DNA of 50,732 nt, from NCBI RefSeq assembly GCF_001586785.1, contig NZ_LUFH02000038.1:1-50732 (forward strand). Reading direction: 5' to 3'. This document shows, in pieces, positions 36,482 to 47,082 of this stretch; position 1 is the first letter of the stretch; every line of letters begins with the position of its first letter. The translations under genes and the position numbers were made by a program. Origin of the DNA: Sphaerospermopsis aphanizomenoides BCCUSP55 (lineage in GTDB: Bacteria; Cyanobacteriota; Cyanobacteriia; Cyanobacteriales; Nostocaceae). Below the pieces are notes generated by a model. It searched no databases. It was not told the DNA's origin and saw only the letters and a list, made by a program, of their open reading frames with translations.

Positions 36482-38467
36482 ATGGGAAAAGTTATTGGGA
36501 TAGACTTAGGCACTACCAACAGTTGTGTTGCTGTTGTGGAAGGTGGTCAACCACTAGTGATTGCCAATTCCGAAGGAGGACGCACGACTCCTAGTATTGT
36601 CGGATTTGGCAAAAGTGGCGATCTACTGGTTGGTCAGTTAGCCAAGCGGCAATCCATCACTAATGCCGAAAACACAATCTACAGTATAAAAAGATTTATC
36701 GGTCGCCGTTGGGAAGATACTGCCACGGAACGCTCTCGTGTACCCTATAACTGTGTCAAAGGTAGAGATGATACCGTTGATGTGCAGATTCGCGGACGTA
36801 ATTACACACCCCAAGAAATATCCGCGATGATCCTGCAAAAACTCAAACAAGAGGCGGAAAACTTTTTGGGTGAAGAAGTCACTCAGGCAGTAATCACCGT
36901 ACCAGCCTATTTTACAGATGCCCAAAGACAAGCAACTAAAGATGCTGGGACAATTGCTGGTTTGGAAGTTATGAGGATCATTAACGAACCAACAGCGGCA
37001 GCTTTAGCCTTTGGTTTAGACAAGCAAGACCAAGAGCAACTAATTTTAGTATTTGACCTGGGTGGAGGAACTTTTGATGTTTCCATCTTGCAACTGGGAG
37101 ATGGAGTTTTTGAAGTGAAAGCCACTGGTGGTAATAATCAACTGGGTGGAGATGACTTTGACAATTGCGTTGTCCTCTGGATGGTAGAGCAATTTAAGGA
37201 ACAGGAGAATGTTGACATTGCCAAAGATAAAATGGCGCTACAACGCTTGCGGGAAGCAGCGGAAAAGGCAAAAATTGAACTTTCTAGCATGGCCAACACT
37301 TCAATTAACTTGCCGTTTATCACCGCTGATGAAACAGGCCCCAAGCATCTAGAAATGGAACTGAGCCGTTCCAAATTTGAAGAACTGACAGCACATTTAA
37401 TAGCTGCTACCATTGAACCAATGAGTCAGGCACTCAAAGACGCAGACCTGAAACCAAAAGACATTGATAAAATTATCTTAGTTGGTGGTTCTACCCGTAT
37501 TCCCGCAGTTCAAAATGCGGTGATCAAATTCTATAATGGCAAAACTCCTGATCGGTCTGTAAACCCTGATGAAGCTGTTGCACTGGGAGCCGCCATTCAA
37601 GCCGGAGTCTTGGGTGGGGAAGTTGATACTTTATTACTCTTAGATGTGACTCCTTTGTCTTTGGGACTGGAAACTCTGGGAGAAGTATTTACTAAAATTA
37701 TTGAACGTAACACCACAATTCCCACTAGCAAATCCCAAGTCTTTTCTACAGCAGTTGATGGCCAAAATTCTGTAGAAATTCATGTTCTTCAGGGAGAAAG
37801 AGCTTTAGCAAGAGATAATAAAAGTCTTGGTAAATTTCTTTTAGCTGGAATTCCTCCCGCTCCTCGTGGTGTACCACAAATTGAAGTGGCTTTTGATATT
37901 GATGTCAACGGTATCCTGAAAGTTTCTGCTCAAGATAAGGGGACAGGTAGAGAGCAGAGTATTCGCATCACTAATACAGGCGGTTTAAGTCAAGCTGAAG
38001 TTGAGCGGATGCGACAACAAGCGGAATTATATGCAGAAGAAGACAGAAAACGTAAAGAACTGATTGAACTCAAAAACCAAGCAGATAACTTGTTGTTAAG
38101 TTACGAATCTACGTTAAAGGATAATAGCGATTTTATTGGTGAAGAAATGAAAGAGTTAGCCAATGAAAAAGCTACGCAACTCCGAGTAGTCATGAAAGAT
38201 CCTAATATCTCCGCCATCGTCTTTAAGCCGATCTTAGAGGAATTCCAACAAACTCTATTTGCTATTGGTGCAGATGTTTACAAACGCGCCAGTAGTCAAC
38301 AAGTAGATGTTATACCGGAAGAGAACCAGGAAGATGAAGATGTGTCTGATTTTTCTGTAACTTTAGTGGAAGAAAGTTCTGCGACTGAGACATCAATCCC
38401 TCAACAATTCAACTTCGATTTTGATGAGGATAGTACAGCTTCGGCTGATTATGAAGCGATAGATTAG
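36482..38467 (+). CDS. dnaK: Chaperone protein DnaK (Hsp70)
   Basis: Predicted 661-residue Hsp70. The ATPase domain (1-385) shows [37 protein letters not shown], the phosphate-2 loop [15 protein letters not shown] and [13 protein letters not shown]. The linker is [19 protein letters not shown] and the substrate domain ends near 530. The C-terminal tail (about 600-661) is acidic and Ser/Thr/Glu rich, without the EEVD-like or Gly-rich ending of some DnaKs. Cyanobacteria keep several DnaK paralogues; which numbered one this is cannot be decided from the sequence alone. Start GTG/ATG: ATG 36482 gives the standard [10 protein letters not shown]. Confidence 0.97.
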   Translation: MGKVIGIDLGTTNSCVAVVEGGQPLVIANSEGGRTTPSIVGFGKSGDLLVGQLAKRQSITNAENTIYSIKRFIGRRWEDTATERSRVPYNCVKGRDDTVDVQIRGRNYTPQEISAMILQKLKQEAENFLGEEVTQAVITVPAYFTDAQRQATKDAGTIAGLEVMRIINEPTAAALAFGLDKQDQEQLILVFDLGGGTFDVSILQLGDGVFEVKATGGNNQLGGDDFDNCVVLWMVEQFKEQENVDIAKDKMALQRLREAAEKAKIELSSMANTSINLPFITADETGPKHLEMELSRSKFEELTAHLIAATIEPMSQALKDADLKPKDIDKIILVGGSTRIPAVQNAVIKFYNGKTPDRSVNPDEAVALGAAIQAGVLGGEVDTLLLLDVTPLSLGLETLGEVFTKIIERNTTIPTSKSQVFSTAVDGQNSVEIHVLQGERALARDNKSLGKFLLAGIPPAPRGVPQIEVAFDIDVNGILKVSAQDKGTGREQSIRITNTGGLSQAEVERMRQQAELYAEEDRKRKELIELKNQADNLLLSYESTLKDNSDFIGEEMKELANEKATQLRVVMKDPNISAIVFKPILEEFQQTLFAIGADVYKRASSQQVDVIPEENQEDEDVSDFSVTLVEESSATETSIPQQFNFDFDEDSTASADYEAID

Positions 38468-38877
38468 GAGGGAAGGGGTCATCTGCCCCTTCATCGGTGA
38501 CAGGTAACAAACTCCTGAAAATGGTTTTATATGCCAAGGTTTGCTAGATTGTAGAGGCGAACTTTATTAAACTCAATGCTTCCATACTACAGAGGCGAAT
38601 AAACGTCTATGGTTGGTTTTCCACACCTAATAGTACGGGTAGTACCAGTGGTTAAGAAGCTAGGATTTTTTCTTCTAAGTAGCACAATTGTAAAAGAGTG
38701 ATATAACTCGTTGGAATATTTTACGTAAAGTAGTCCCGACAGCTTTTAGTCTAGGGATAGGGGGTGTTGTAGTTCGCCCTGTTGGGGTTATTCCCGGCAA
38801 ACAAAGGGCATGAGATATTTGTCTATGCTTTTTGCAACTATTTCTGCTTTCTTACTTCTAACTTTTACCCTTGCTCT
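38468..38877. other. Gap between dnaK and dnaJ
   Basis: 410 bp without a recognised gene. AGGGGTCATCTGCCCCT (38475-38491) is an inverted repeat just after the dnaK stop and may be a terminator stem (AGGGG...CCCCT). ATACTACAGAGGCGAAT and TTGTAGAGGCGAACTTT are similar short repeats. The dnaJ promoter should lie in the right half. Confidence 0.55.
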
Positions 38878-40011
38878 ATGGCCCGCGACTATTATGAAAT
38901 TCTAGGTGTCTCTCGTGACACCGACAAAGAAGAAATTAAACAGGCTTATCGCCGTCTAGCCCGGAAATATCACCCAGATGTGAACAAAGAACCGGGTGCT
39001 GAAGAACGATTTAAGGAAATTAACCGCGCTTACGAAGTATTGTCTGAGCCAGAAACTCGTGAGCGTTATAACCGTTTTGGAGAAGCCGGGGTATCTGGTG
39101 CTGCTGCTAGTGGCTTCCAAGATATGGGCGATATGGGAGGTTTTGCCGATATCTTTGAAAGTATTTTCAGTGGCTTTGCTGGTGGCATGGGTGGACCTGC
39201 CCAGCAGCAAAGACGGCGTAGTGGACCTGTGCGGGGTGATGACCTACGCCTAGACCTGAAGTTAGATTTTCGGGAAGCGGTATTTGGTGGCGAAAAAGAA
39301 ATTCGTATTTCTCATCTAGAAACTTGCGAAGTATGTAGTGGTTCTGGTGCTAAACCAGGAACTCGTCCCCGCACTTGTGCTACTTGTAGCGGTTCTGGTC
39401 AGGTACGGCGTGTGACTAGAACACCTTTTGGCAGTTTTACCCAAGTTTCTACTTGTCCAACCTGTAATGGTACAGGTTCGGTGGTTGAGGATAAGTGTGA
39501 TGCTTGTGATGGGAAAGGCGCAAATCAAGTCACGAAAAAGCTGAAAATTACTATTCCGGCTGGGGTAGATAATGGCACACGCTTACGCATCTCTCAAGAA
39601 GGTGATGCTGGTCAACGTGGTGGTCCTGCTGGAGATTTATATGTTTACTTATTTGTCAATGAGGACGAAGAATTTCAGCGCGATGGAATTAATGTTCTCT
39701 CAGAAATCAAAATTAGTTACCTACAAGCGATTTTAGGTTGTCGTTTGGAGGTGAATACTGTTGATGGCCCTGTGGAGTTGATTATTCCCCCTGGAACTCA
39801 GCCCAATACAGTCATGAAGTTGGAAAATCGTGGTGTACCCCGTTTGGGTAATCCCGTGAGTCGGGGCGACCATATGCTGACGGTATTAATTGATATTCCC
39901 AATAAGATTACACCGGAGGAAAGACAACTGTTAGAGCAACTGGCTAAAATCAAGGGAGACAGAACTGGTAAAGGTGGTCTAGAAGGATTTTTGGGAAGTT
40001 TGTTTAAGTGA
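38878..40011 (+). CDS. dnaJ: Chaperone protein DnaJ (Hsp40)
   Basis: Predicted 377-residue class A J-protein that stimulates DnaK. The J domain (1-70) has [25 protein letters not shown] with HPD. A Gly-rich linker follows ([20 protein letters not shown]), then four CxxCxGxG zinc repeats ([32 protein letters not shown]) and the C-terminal substrate domain. I use ATG 38878 ([11 protein letters not shown]); an in-frame start at 38782 would add 32 odd residues. The stop TGA overlaps the next start (TGATG). Confidence 0.97.
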   Translation: MARDYYEILGVSRDTDKEEIKQAYRRLARKYHPDVNKEPGAEERFKEINRAYEVLSEPETRERYNRFGEAGVSGAAASGFQDMGDMGGFADIFESIFSGFAGGMGGPAQQQRRRSGPVRGDDLRLDLKLDFREAVFGGEKEIRISHLETCEVCSGSGAKPGTRPRTCATCSGSGQVRRVTRTPFGSFTQVSTCPTCNGTGSVVEDKCDACDGKGANQVTKKLKITIPAGVDNGTRLRISQEGDAGQRGGPAGDLYVYLFVNEDEEFQRDGINVLSEIKISYLQAILGCRLEVNTVDGPVELIIPPGTQPNTVMKLENRGVPRLGNPVSRGDHMLTVLIDIPNKITPEERQLLEQLAKIKGDRTGKGGLEGFLGSLFK

Positions 40012-40268
40012 TGAGTACATCCTCTATATCAACTCCTGATGCTCAACTGGACTTGCGTGGCACTCCTTGTCCAATTAATTTTGTGCGGACAAAGCTGCGT
40101 TTGGAACAAATGCCAATGGGAAGTTTGCTCGAAGTCTGGTTAGATGCGGGAGAACCCATTGAGCAAGTTCCTGATAGCTTGACAATGGCAGGTTATCAGG
40201 TGGAAAAAATTACAGATTGCGCTGACTATTTTTCTCTGTTTGTACGCCGTCCTGTAACTGACGCATGA
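40011..40268 (+). CDS. TusA/SirA-like sulfurtransferase family protein
   Basis: Predicted 85-residue protein of the TusA (sulfur relay) fold: LDLRGTPCPINFVRTKLRLEQMPMGSLLEVWLDAGEPIEQVPDSLTMAGYQVEKI. The active cysteine is in TPCPIN; the usual CPxP second proline is Asn here. It overlaps dnaJ by one base (TGATG; in-frame GTG at 40008) and rsgA by four (ATGA), so the three are translationally coupled. The grpE-dnaK-dnaJ-tusA-like-rsgA order is familiar from cyanobacteria. Confidence 0.9.
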   Translation: MSTSSISTPDAQLDLRGTPCPINFVRTKLRLEQMPMGSLLEVWLDAGEPIEQVPDSLTMAGYQVEKITDCADYFSLFVRRPVTDA

Positions 40269-41398
40269 AAGAGGATACAGTTTCTACTACTGGGCAGTTA
40301 TTGGGTACAGTGTTAGCTGTACAGGCTAATTTTTATCGTGTCCAACTAGATGGGGAAGAGGAAAGGGAGCAGGGAGCAGGGAGCAAGGGGGAAAATTCTT
40401 CTTCTCTGTCACCTGTTCCCTGTCACCTGTCACCTATTCTCCTCTGTACTCGCAGAACTCGGTTGAAGAAAATTGGCCAACAGGTGATGGTTGGCGATCG
40501 CGTGATTGTGGAAGAACCTGATTGGAGTGGGGGAAGAGGAGCAATTGCGGAAGTTTTACCCAGACAAAGTGAGTTAGACAGACCGGCGATCGCTAATGTG
40601 AACCAAATTTTGCTGGTGTTTGCGGTTGCTGATCCACCTTTAGAACCTTTTCAGTTGAGTAGATTTTTAATCAAGGCTGAGTCTACCGGCTTAGATGTAC
40701 TGTTGTGTCTGAATAAATGTGATTTGATTTCCTCAGAAGAACAGAACTCAATTAGCGATCGCTTGTTTCAATGGGGATATCAACCAATTTTTATTAGTGT
40801 CCAAAATCAAATCAATATTCATCAAGTTGATGAATATTTAAATAATAAAATTACAGTGATTGCAGGTCCTTCTGGTGTGGGAAAATCCAGTTTAATTAAT
40901 ATGCTGATTCCCGATGCTAATCTGCGCGTAGGGGAGGTTTCTGGTAAATTAGCCCGTGGTCGTCATACCACCCGTCATGTAGAATTATTTGAAATGCCCG
41001 GTGGTGGTTTATTGGCTGATACTCCAGGTTTTAACCAGCCTGATTTAAATTGTAGTCCAGAGGAATTAATATACTATTTTCCTGAAGCCAGACAAAAGTT
41101 AGATGTTGCTAGTTGTCGGTTTAGTGATTGCTTGCATCGAGATGAGCCAAATTGTGCTGTGGGTGATGATTGGGAAAGGTATGAGCATTATTTAGAATTT
41201 TTAAATGATGCGATCGCTTATCAAACTTTCTTAAAACAACAAACTGACCCAGAATCAACATTAAAATTAAAAACCAAAAGTAAAGGAGAAAATCAATACG
41301 AACCAAAATTAGAAAGTAAGAAATATCGCCGTGTTTCTCGTCGTCTACAGGTACAAAATTTACAGGATTTGTATACAGAAAGCGAAGATGAAAATTAG
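40265..41398 (+). CDS. rsgA: Small ribosomal subunit biogenesis GTPase RsgA
   Basis: Predicted 377-residue circularly permuted GTPase maturing the 30S subunit. Order: OB domain (1-90, LGTVLAVQANFYRVQL and LLCTRRTRLKKIGQQVMVGDRVIVEE), G4 NKCDL, G1 GPSGVGKSSL (about 202-211), the switch GRHTTRHVELF, G3 DTPGF and a zinc domain CRFSDCLHRDEPNCAV. Residues about 32-58 (REQGAGSKGENSSSLSPVPC region) interrupt the OB fold and are encoded by STRR units (40362-40438). The C-terminal tail is charged. Confidence 0.95.
   Translation: MKEDTVSTTGQLLGTVLAVQANFYRVQLDGEEEREQGAGSKGENSSSLSPVPCHLSPILLCTRRTRLKKIGQQVMVGDRVIVEEPDWSGGRGAIAEVLPRQSELDRPAIANVNQILLVFAVADPPLEPFQLSRFLIKAESTGLDVLLCLNKCDLISSEEQNSISDRLFQWGYQPIFISVQNQINIHQVDEYLNNKITVIAGPSGVGKSSLINMLIPDANLRVGEVSGKLARGRHTTRHVELFEMPGGGLLADTPGFNQPDLNCSPEELIYYFPEARQKLDVASCRFSDCLHRDEPNCAVGDDWERYEHYLEFLNDAIAYQTFLKQQTDPESTLKLKTKSKGENQYEPKLESKKYRRVSRRLQVQNLQDLYTESEDEN
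40362..40438. repeat. STRR tract inside rsgA
   Basis: GGGAGCAGGGAGCAGGGAGC units followed after a T-rich gap by CACCTGT/TCCCTGT units, all in frame within the OB-fold region. The same two-part block (GGAGCA units then CACCTGT) is at 47008-47082 upstream of the NatE-like gene. Confidence 0.93.
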
Positions 41399-41447
41399 GG
41401 TAATTGTTGCGTGAAAATAAAAAATGCCTCACGCAAAGGCACAAAAA

Positions 41448-42197
41448 TCAGTCGGATAAGCTTCCATTTAAGAATTGAACTTTTCCTGTATCAATATCAT
41501 AAAAAGCACTAACAATTTTTAATCTATCATCGCGGGTCAATCTTTCTAAAACTGGGGAATTTCTCTGCAATTGCTCTGTCTGATATTTAATGTTATTAAT
41601 TACAGCATCTTTATTACTGTCAACATCATTTGTTATTGGTTGATTTTGAGCTAAGGCTGGTTTAATACTGTCAACAACCGAGTTGATTCTACCAGGAAAT
41701 TGTTCATTTTTAATAGCTTCTTGAACTGCACCACATCTTTTGTGACCTAAAATAACTATTAGCTGTGTACCTAAAGCAGCAGCAGCATATTCTAAACTAC
41801 CAATAGTTGCATCACTGGCAATATTACCAGCTACACGCACAACAAATAAATCTCCCAGTCCTTGGTCAAAAACTATTTCTGGTGGTACGCGGGAATCTGC
41901 ACATCCTAATATTGCTGCATAAGGATACTGTGTTTTAGCAACAGATTGTAAGCGTCTTTTTGATTGGTTAGGATATTGCCGATTTTGGTTGTAAAATCTT
42001 CTATTTCCTTCTACTAATCTTCTTTGGGCTTCATTTGCACTAACTGGATTAGGATTAGGATTATTTTCAGGAATAGTGATTGCTTCTCGGTTAGTAATCA
42101 TGCCATTACAGGCAGTAATACCACCAATACTTAAGGTAGTTAAACCTGCAACTTTTAAGAAGTTACGACGACCTATAAACCCGTTCATTCTACTCAT
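41448..42197 (-). CDS. Tat-exported beta-class carbonic anhydrase (EcaB-like)
   Basis: Predicted 249-residue beta-carbonic anhydrase. The N-terminus has a twin-arginine motif GRRNFLKVAG followed by a hydrophobic stretch and a lipobox-like ITAC (C30), so it is probably a Tat-exported periplasmic/thylakoid-lumen-side lipoprotein. Zinc ligands are visible: C99 and D101/R103 in GCADSRVPPE, and H152/C155 in ILGHKRCGAV. Family knowledge: such enzymes interconvert CO2 and bicarbonate near the cell surface. I use ATG 42197; a TTG at 42212 would add 5 residues, and ATG 42188 is also possible. Confidence 0.93.
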   Translation of the reverse strand: MSRMNGFIGRRNFLKVAGLTTLSIGGITACNGMITNREAITIPENNPNPNPVSANEAQRRLVEGNRRFYNQNRQYPNQSKRRLQSVAKTQYPYAAILGCADSRVPPEIVFDQGLGDLFVVRVAGNIASDATIGSLEYAAAALGTQLIVILGHKRCGAVQEAIKNEQFPGRINSVVDSIKPALAQNQPITNDVDSNKDAVINNIKYQTEQLQRNSPVLERLTRDDRLKIVSAFYDIDTGKVQFLNGSLSD

Positions 42198-42322
42198 AAG
42201 TCTACCTGACAACTTCTACATGATTTTCAGGAAGATATCAGGTTTAACAATGATATGAGAGTACCTGATTACACTGTTTAACGGTGATTTAATCTTTTGC
42301 CTATCTTATAAACTTTTAAATC

Positions 42323-42386
42323 TGTCACCTGTCACCTGTCACCTGTCACCTGTCACCTGTCACCTGTCACCTGTCACCTGTCACCT
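42323..42386. repeat. STRR tract, (CACCTGT)9
   Basis: About nine perfect heptamers between the carbonic anhydrase promoter region and the histidine kinase. The last units encode GDR and the stop codon of the kinase on the minus strand. Confidence 0.95.
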
Positions 42387-45300
42387 GCTGTAGCAATTAA
42401 CGATGATAGAGTATTTAGTAATTCATTGGCTGTGTAAGCTTTTGGTAAAAATGTCATTGCACCAGCAGCAAGAACTTTATCTTTATTAGTGGGTAAACCG
42501 CTGGTAGCAATAATCTTGACTTGAGGATTAATGGCTCGCAAAGTACGGATAGCAGTTAATCCATCCATGTTAGGCATGATAATATTCATCAAAACTAAAC
42601 TAATATCTTGTTGGTACTCAGCATAAAGAGCGATCGCTTCAATTCCATCATTAGCAATCAGAATTTTGTAATTATAATTTTCTAATGCTATCTTGGTAGT
42701 TTGTTGCACCATTTCTTCGTCATCTACAAGCAAAATCAATTCCCCATGACCTTGAGGTAATTCTTCCTCACCTCTTGGCTCAATTAATGAGCCTTCTGCT
42801 ATTGGTAAATACACAGAAAATTTAGTACCTTTGCCAACTTCGCTTTGTACACTGACAAAGCCACCGTAGCTCTTAATAATGCCTAAAACTGTTGATAGCC
42901 CCAGTCCTGTACCTTGACCAATCTCTTTGGTGGTAAAAAATGGCTCAAAGATGTATTCCAACTTGTCTTGGGGAATTCCTATCCCTGTATCTGAGACAGT
43001 AATCACAACGTAGTTACCTGCATGAGCATTAAGGTGCATCTGAGCATAAATTTCGTCAATAAACTGATTTTCAGCCGCAATTTTCAAAATCCCACCATTG
43101 GGCATTGCATCACGAGCATTAACTACTAAGTTCATTAAAACTTGTTCTATTTGGGTGCTATCTGCTTTCACCAACCATAAAGTATTCCTGGGAATGTCAG
43201 TTTGAATCTCAATCAACTTGGGAAATGTTTGGTTGATAACTTGCACTATTGCATTGAGTAAATGTTCAGGCTGTAGGAGAGTAAGTTTTCCTTCCGTACC
43301 ACGAGCAAAGATGAGAATTTGTTTAACTAAGTTAGCTCCGCGCTTTGAACTATTTTCCAGTGTTTTAAATAATTCTTGCGTGCGTGCATCAACATTTTTG
43401 AATTTTAAAGGCAGTAATTGAGCCAGCATGACAATAGGAGTAAAAACATTATTCAAGTCATGAGCAATGCCACTAGCTAAAGTTCCTAAGCTCTCCAAGC
43501 GTTGGGCGCGGTAAAATTGTTGTTCTAATTGTTTCTTCTCTGTGATGTCGCTATTGACCACTAGAATAGATTGGGGTTTTCCAGATTCATCCCATACCAG
43601 TGTCCAGCGACTGGCAACAATGATTTTTTTACCTGTTTTGGTAATTTGCTCTAACTCTCCATACCAAGCACCTGTTTCGATAGTAGCCTTTAAACCTGCT
43701 TCCAGTTGCTGTAAAGATTCTCTGTAGAAAAGTTCATGCGCTTTTTTACCTAGAGTTTCTTCTGATGTCCAACCGTACAAGCGTTCAGCACCTTGACTCC
43801 AGAACAAAATGCGGTTTTCTAAATCACGAACAAAAATCGCATCGGTAGCAATATCAATCAAAGCCGCTTGTTCCTGAATTTTCTTTTCTGCCTGTTTGCG
43901 CTCGGTAATGTCAGTAGAAATACCGCATACGGCATAGGGCTTACCAAAAGCATCACACAAAGGAAACTTGACACTAAAGAAAGTATAAACTTGATCGTCA
44001 AAGGTGATTATTTCTTCAAATTCAGAAGGTATGAGAGTATCAAGAACCCTTTTATCGTTCCTCACCAAGTTATCAGCTATGTTGGCGGGAAAAAGATCAT
44101 AATTAGTTTTATTTTTAGCTTGCTCTCGTGTGAGGTGAGTGTATCTTTCAAATTGGGAGTTGACTATAATGTGACGACCCTGGGTATCTTTCACATAGAT
44201 AGCGGACGGACAATTATCTAAAATTGCCTGTAAACGTTGCTCGCTTGCTTGTAAATTTTCCTCTGCTTGTTTGCGAGCAGTAATATCTGTCACCATTCCT
44301 AAAGCACCAAAATATTGACCGTGATCGTCAAAAATTGGACTGGCTGAAACAATTGCCCACATTTGGGTGCCATCTCGATGACGAAACTTGAAATCGTGTT
44401 GTTCTTTAATTCCTTGTTTGCGTCTGGCCAAAAGCTGGGTGGCTAATGCTTGCTGTTCTTGAGCCATAAATTCCAGAAAGGATTTTCCCAGCATTTCATC
44501 AACTGCATAGCCCAGCATTCTTGCCATTTGTTCATTGACAAAGCTTGTCTTCCCTTCTTCATCTATCAACCAAACACCTTCTGTGGCAGTGTCCAGAATA
44601 CGACAACACTCAGCTTCACTTTGGCGCAACAATTCTTCTGTTTGCTTGCGCTGGGTGATATCCATATTCACCCCTATCATCCGCACTGGCTGATTACTAT
44701 CATCGTATAAAACCTTGCCCTTGCAAGCTGACCAACCCACTGTACCATCGGGTTTAATGAACCGGAATTCTAGTTCATAGGGTGTATGCTGGTGAATAGA
44801 CCGCATAACTGACTGATTTAGGAATTCTCGGTCTTCAGGATGGACAAAATTGAGAAAAGTTTCATACCTCCCGTCAAACATCTCGGAGGTGAGACCAAAT
44901 AAAGAATACAGATGATCTGACCAAATCACCTGATTAGTCTTGATATTCCAGTCCCAAATGGCAGCATCACCAGCCAAGAGAGCAAGTTGCAACCGTTCTT
45001 CACTTTCTTTGAGTCTTTCCTCTTGCTGTTTGCGTTCAGTAATATCCCTAATCACAGCCAGCCAGCCAATATTAGTACCATGTTCATCTTTAATACTGCT
45101 GACTGATGATTCAACATGGATAACTTCTCCAGTGGTTTTAATATGAAGATTCTCACCTTGCCATTCACCTGTGGTTGCCAAGGAATTGAATGCAGTTTGC
45201 TCTTCTTCTGGTTTGAGCCATTGATACTGGTAACATTCTTGTAACTTACGACCCAATACCTCTTGTGCCTTTAATCCATATAGCCGCTCTGCTGCTTGAT

Positions 45301-45409
45301 TCCAATATGTGATGTGTTGTTCAAGATCAACAGCGATTACTGCATCACTGACCTGAGCAAGAATACCAAGGTGAAAAGAAATTTCTGCTTGAGTCTTTTG
45401 ATTTTGCAT
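42374..45409 (-). CDS. Five-PAS hybrid sensor histidine kinase
   Basis: Predicted 1011-residue cytoplasmic sensor with no membrane segments. PAS/PAC units lie at about 12-130, 137-257, 258-382, 386-505 and 510-630. Then the kinase: H-box [16 protein letters not shown] with H650, N-box [15 protein letters not shown]-boxes [23 protein letters not shown] and [10 protein letters not shown] receiver follows (about 886-1003; [12 protein letters not shown] and a final Lys in FLPKAYT). The phospho-accepting Asp is Asn: [14 protein letters not shown]942, codon AAT at 42584-42586. The C-terminal GDR and stop come from an STRR tract. Target unknown. Confidence 0.93.
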   Translation of the reverse strand: MQNQKTQAEISFHLGILAQVSDAVIAVDLEQHITYWNQAAERLYGLKAQEVLGRKLQECYQYQWLKPEEEQTAFNSLATTGEWQGENLHIKTTGEVIHVESSVSSIKDEHGTNIGWLAVIRDITERKQQEERLKESEERLQLALLAGDAAIWDWNIKTNQVIWSDHLYSLFGLTSEMFDGRYETFLNFVHPEDREFLNQSVMRSIHQHTPYELEFRFIKPDGTVGWSACKGKVLYDDSNQPVRMIGVNMDITQRKQTEELLRQSEAECCRILDTATEGVWLIDEEGKTSFVNEQMARMLGYAVDEMLGKSFLEFMAQEQQALATQLLARRKQGIKEQHDFKFRHRDGTQMWAIVSASPIFDDHGQYFGALGMVTDITARKQAEENLQASEQRLQAILDNCPSAIYVKDTQGRHIIVNSQFERYTHLTREQAKNKTNYDLFPANIADNLVRNDKRVLDTLIPSEFEEIITFDDQVYTFFSVKFPLCDAFGKPYAVCGISTDITERKQAEKKIQEQAALIDIATDAIFVRDLENRILFWSQGAERLYGWTSEETLGKKAHELFYRESLQQLEAGLKATIETGAWYGELEQITKTGKKIIVASRWTLVWDESGKPQSILVVNSDITEKKQLEQQFYRAQRLESLGTLASGIAHDLNNVFTPIVMLAQLLPLKFKNVDARTQELFKTLENSSKRGANLVKQILIFARGTEGKLTLLQPEHLLNAIVQVINQTFPKLIEIQTDIPRNTLWLVKADSTQIEQVLMNLVVNARDAMPNGGILKIAAENQFIDEIYAQMHLNAHAGNYVVITVSDTGIGIPQDKLEYIFEPFFTTKEIGQGTGLGLSTVLGIIKSYGGFVSVQSEVGKGTKFSVYLPIAEGSLIEPRGEEELPQGHGELILLVDDEEMVQQTTKIALENYNYKILIANDGIEAIALYAEYQQDISLVLMNIIMPNMDGLTAIRTLRAINPQVKIIATSGLPTNKDKVLAAGAMTFLPKAYTANELLNTLSSLIATAGDR

Positions 45410-46221
45410 ATATCTTTAAAGACATTGATTCTTATCCCTTTTCTGTCACTCTCGAAAAAAAAATCATCGAAACCAGATCAGGACTTACGCACAGAATCTG
45501 TCGTCAGGGCTGGGTGTAGGGGTGTAGGGGTGTAGGGGTTTTCCTCTCCTCGACCTTAATCTTTCCATCACTTTATCCCTTTGTCCAAACCCTTCATTTT
45601 TTGTTTTTCTGCGTAAATCCTACAGATTTTGTAGCTTTCATTTCTAACAGTAAATAAAATTCATAGCCAATATGTGAAAACTAAAGTCCAGAAAATTTTC
45701 CATATCGTGTCCGGTTAAACACTTATCATTCAGGCAGCAAGGAGTAGGGAAGCAGATTTGGCTGTTTTTTTACAGATGTAGCAAATCATATTGCATTAGG
45801 CAACTATGCTGTTAGGCAATGTATTTTACCAAGCAAACAGAATAGAGTTATGGTATGTATTATTAATTTTATCCGATGTTGTTCAGATAGTATTGTTTTA
45901 AATAGTCTAGTTTGTTTATTTACAAAGGTAGCTATAGTATATACTAAATAAGTAATACAATTTAATTCATACCTAATGCGTGCTGTATATATAAATGCAG
46001 TGTCATATCAAAGTATTCTGATCCAATAAGAATTAATATGTTAAAACGTCTGTCACGTAAATTATATCATATCAAGCTTGTCGATTAAAGTTTTAACATG
46101 TAAAGGGATTAATAAATAAATAACTATATAATAAATATACAATCGCTGTCATGGCAGGCAAGCAGAGAGGCGAATAACCGTAAATTCAAAATTCAAAACG
46201 CTTAGGTGAAACAAAAAATCT
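45410..46221. other. AT-rich 812-bp gap
   Basis: No gene recognised. Left part: an STRR (GTGTAGGG units, 45513-45538) after GGACTTACGCACAGAATCTG, a common cyanobacterial dispersed repeat piece. From about 45780 to 46150 the sequence is very AT-rich with many TTATTT/ATAAAT stretches and no long inverted repeat; it could hold a regulatory RNA, but I see no recognisable class. The histidine kinase promoter should be near 45410-45480. Confidence 0.6.
45513..45538. repeat. STRR tract, GTGTAGGG units
   Basis: Three GTGTAGGG octamers; reverse complement of the CCCTACAC tract at the window's start. Confidence 0.9.
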
Positions 46222-46947
46222 TTAATGTCTTCCTGCACCTAAATATAATTCTCCCACCTTCGGATCATTCAATAATTGCCTACCAGGCCCAGACATTGCA
46301 TCACGTCCAGATTCTAAAACATAACCTGTATCAGCCATTTCTAATGCTTTACGGGCATTTTGTTCTACTAAAACTATCGCAGTACCCGCTTGGTTAATTT
46401 GTTTAATTTGCTCAAACACCTGTGTCACCAAAATGGGAGATAAAGCCGCAGAAGGTTCATCTAATAATAATAAACTGGGTTCTAACATTAAAGCTTTACC
46501 CATTGCTAACATTTGACGTTCTCCACCAGATAGTGTACCAGCACGTTGACGACGGCGATCGCTCAATCTGGGAAACATGGTAAATATTTTATCTTTTAAA
46601 GGTTTGAGGGGAACATTCCTTACAAAAGCCCCCATTTCTAGATTTTCTTCTATGGTTAAAGATGGAAAAACGTTAGCTATTTGGGGAACATAGCACATTC
46701 CCTTCTGCACAATTTGATTTGATTTTAACCCGGCAATATTTTCTCCTTTGAAGGTAATAGTACCTGTGTGGGGTGTCAAAAGTCCAAAAATTGTTTTTGC
46801 TAAAGTAGATTTACCAGCACCGTTGGGACCGATTACAGTTACTAATTCTCCATCTGCAACTCGGAAATTTATTCCTTGCAAGATATCTACATCTTTAATA
46901 TATCCAGCGTGGACATTTTCAACTTTTAATAAATAGTTATTAGTCAT
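46222..46947 (-). CDS. Branched-chain/neutral amino acid ABC ATPase (LivF/NatE type)
   Basis: Predicted 241-residue ABC ATPase of the LivF class. Features are Walker A GPNGAGKSTLAKTI, Q-loop VPQIANVFPSLTIEENLEMGA, signature LSGGERQMLAMGKAL, Walker B LLLLDEPSAAL and the H-switch region VLVEQN (LivF-type Asn). It resembles NatE of the Anabaena N-II neutral amino acid system; the permease and binding partners are not in this window. ATG 46947 is chosen; an upstream in-frame ATG at 47073 would add 42 residues translated from STRR (LLPAPCSLLLFLFSIPYSLF). Confidence 0.88.
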   Translation of the reverse strand: MTNNYLLKVENVHAGYIKDVDILQGINFRVADGELVTVIGPNGAGKSTLAKTIFGLLTPHTGTITFKGENIAGLKSNQIVQKGMCYVPQIANVFPSLTIEENLEMGAFVRNVPLKPLKDKIFTMFPRLSDRRRQRAGTLSGGERQMLAMGKALMLEPSLLLLDEPSAALSPILVTQVFEQIKQINQAGTAIVLVEQNARKALEMADTGYVLESGRDAMSGPGRQLLNDPKVGELYLGAGRH

Positions 46948-47082
46948 AAAAAATAGGGAATAGGGAATAGGGAATAGGGAATAGGGAATAGAAAAGAGGA
47001 AAAGGAGCAGGGAGCAGGGAGCAGGGAGCAAGGGGGAAAATACCTCCCCCCTGCTTCTTCTGTCACCTGTCACCTATTTTTC
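46948..47082. repeat. Mixed STRR upstream of the LivF/NatE-type gene
   Basis: AATAGGG heptamers (46953-46991), then GGAGCAG units (47004-47030) and CACCTGT units (47064-47082). It fills the whole gap to the ferredoxin gene, whose stop codon is at its right edge (47074-47076). Confidence 0.92.

Noticed and set aside
36100-36519. Minus-strand open frame upstream of dnaK
   Set aside because: It overlaps the dnaK start and a CACACCC tract; no family resemblance.
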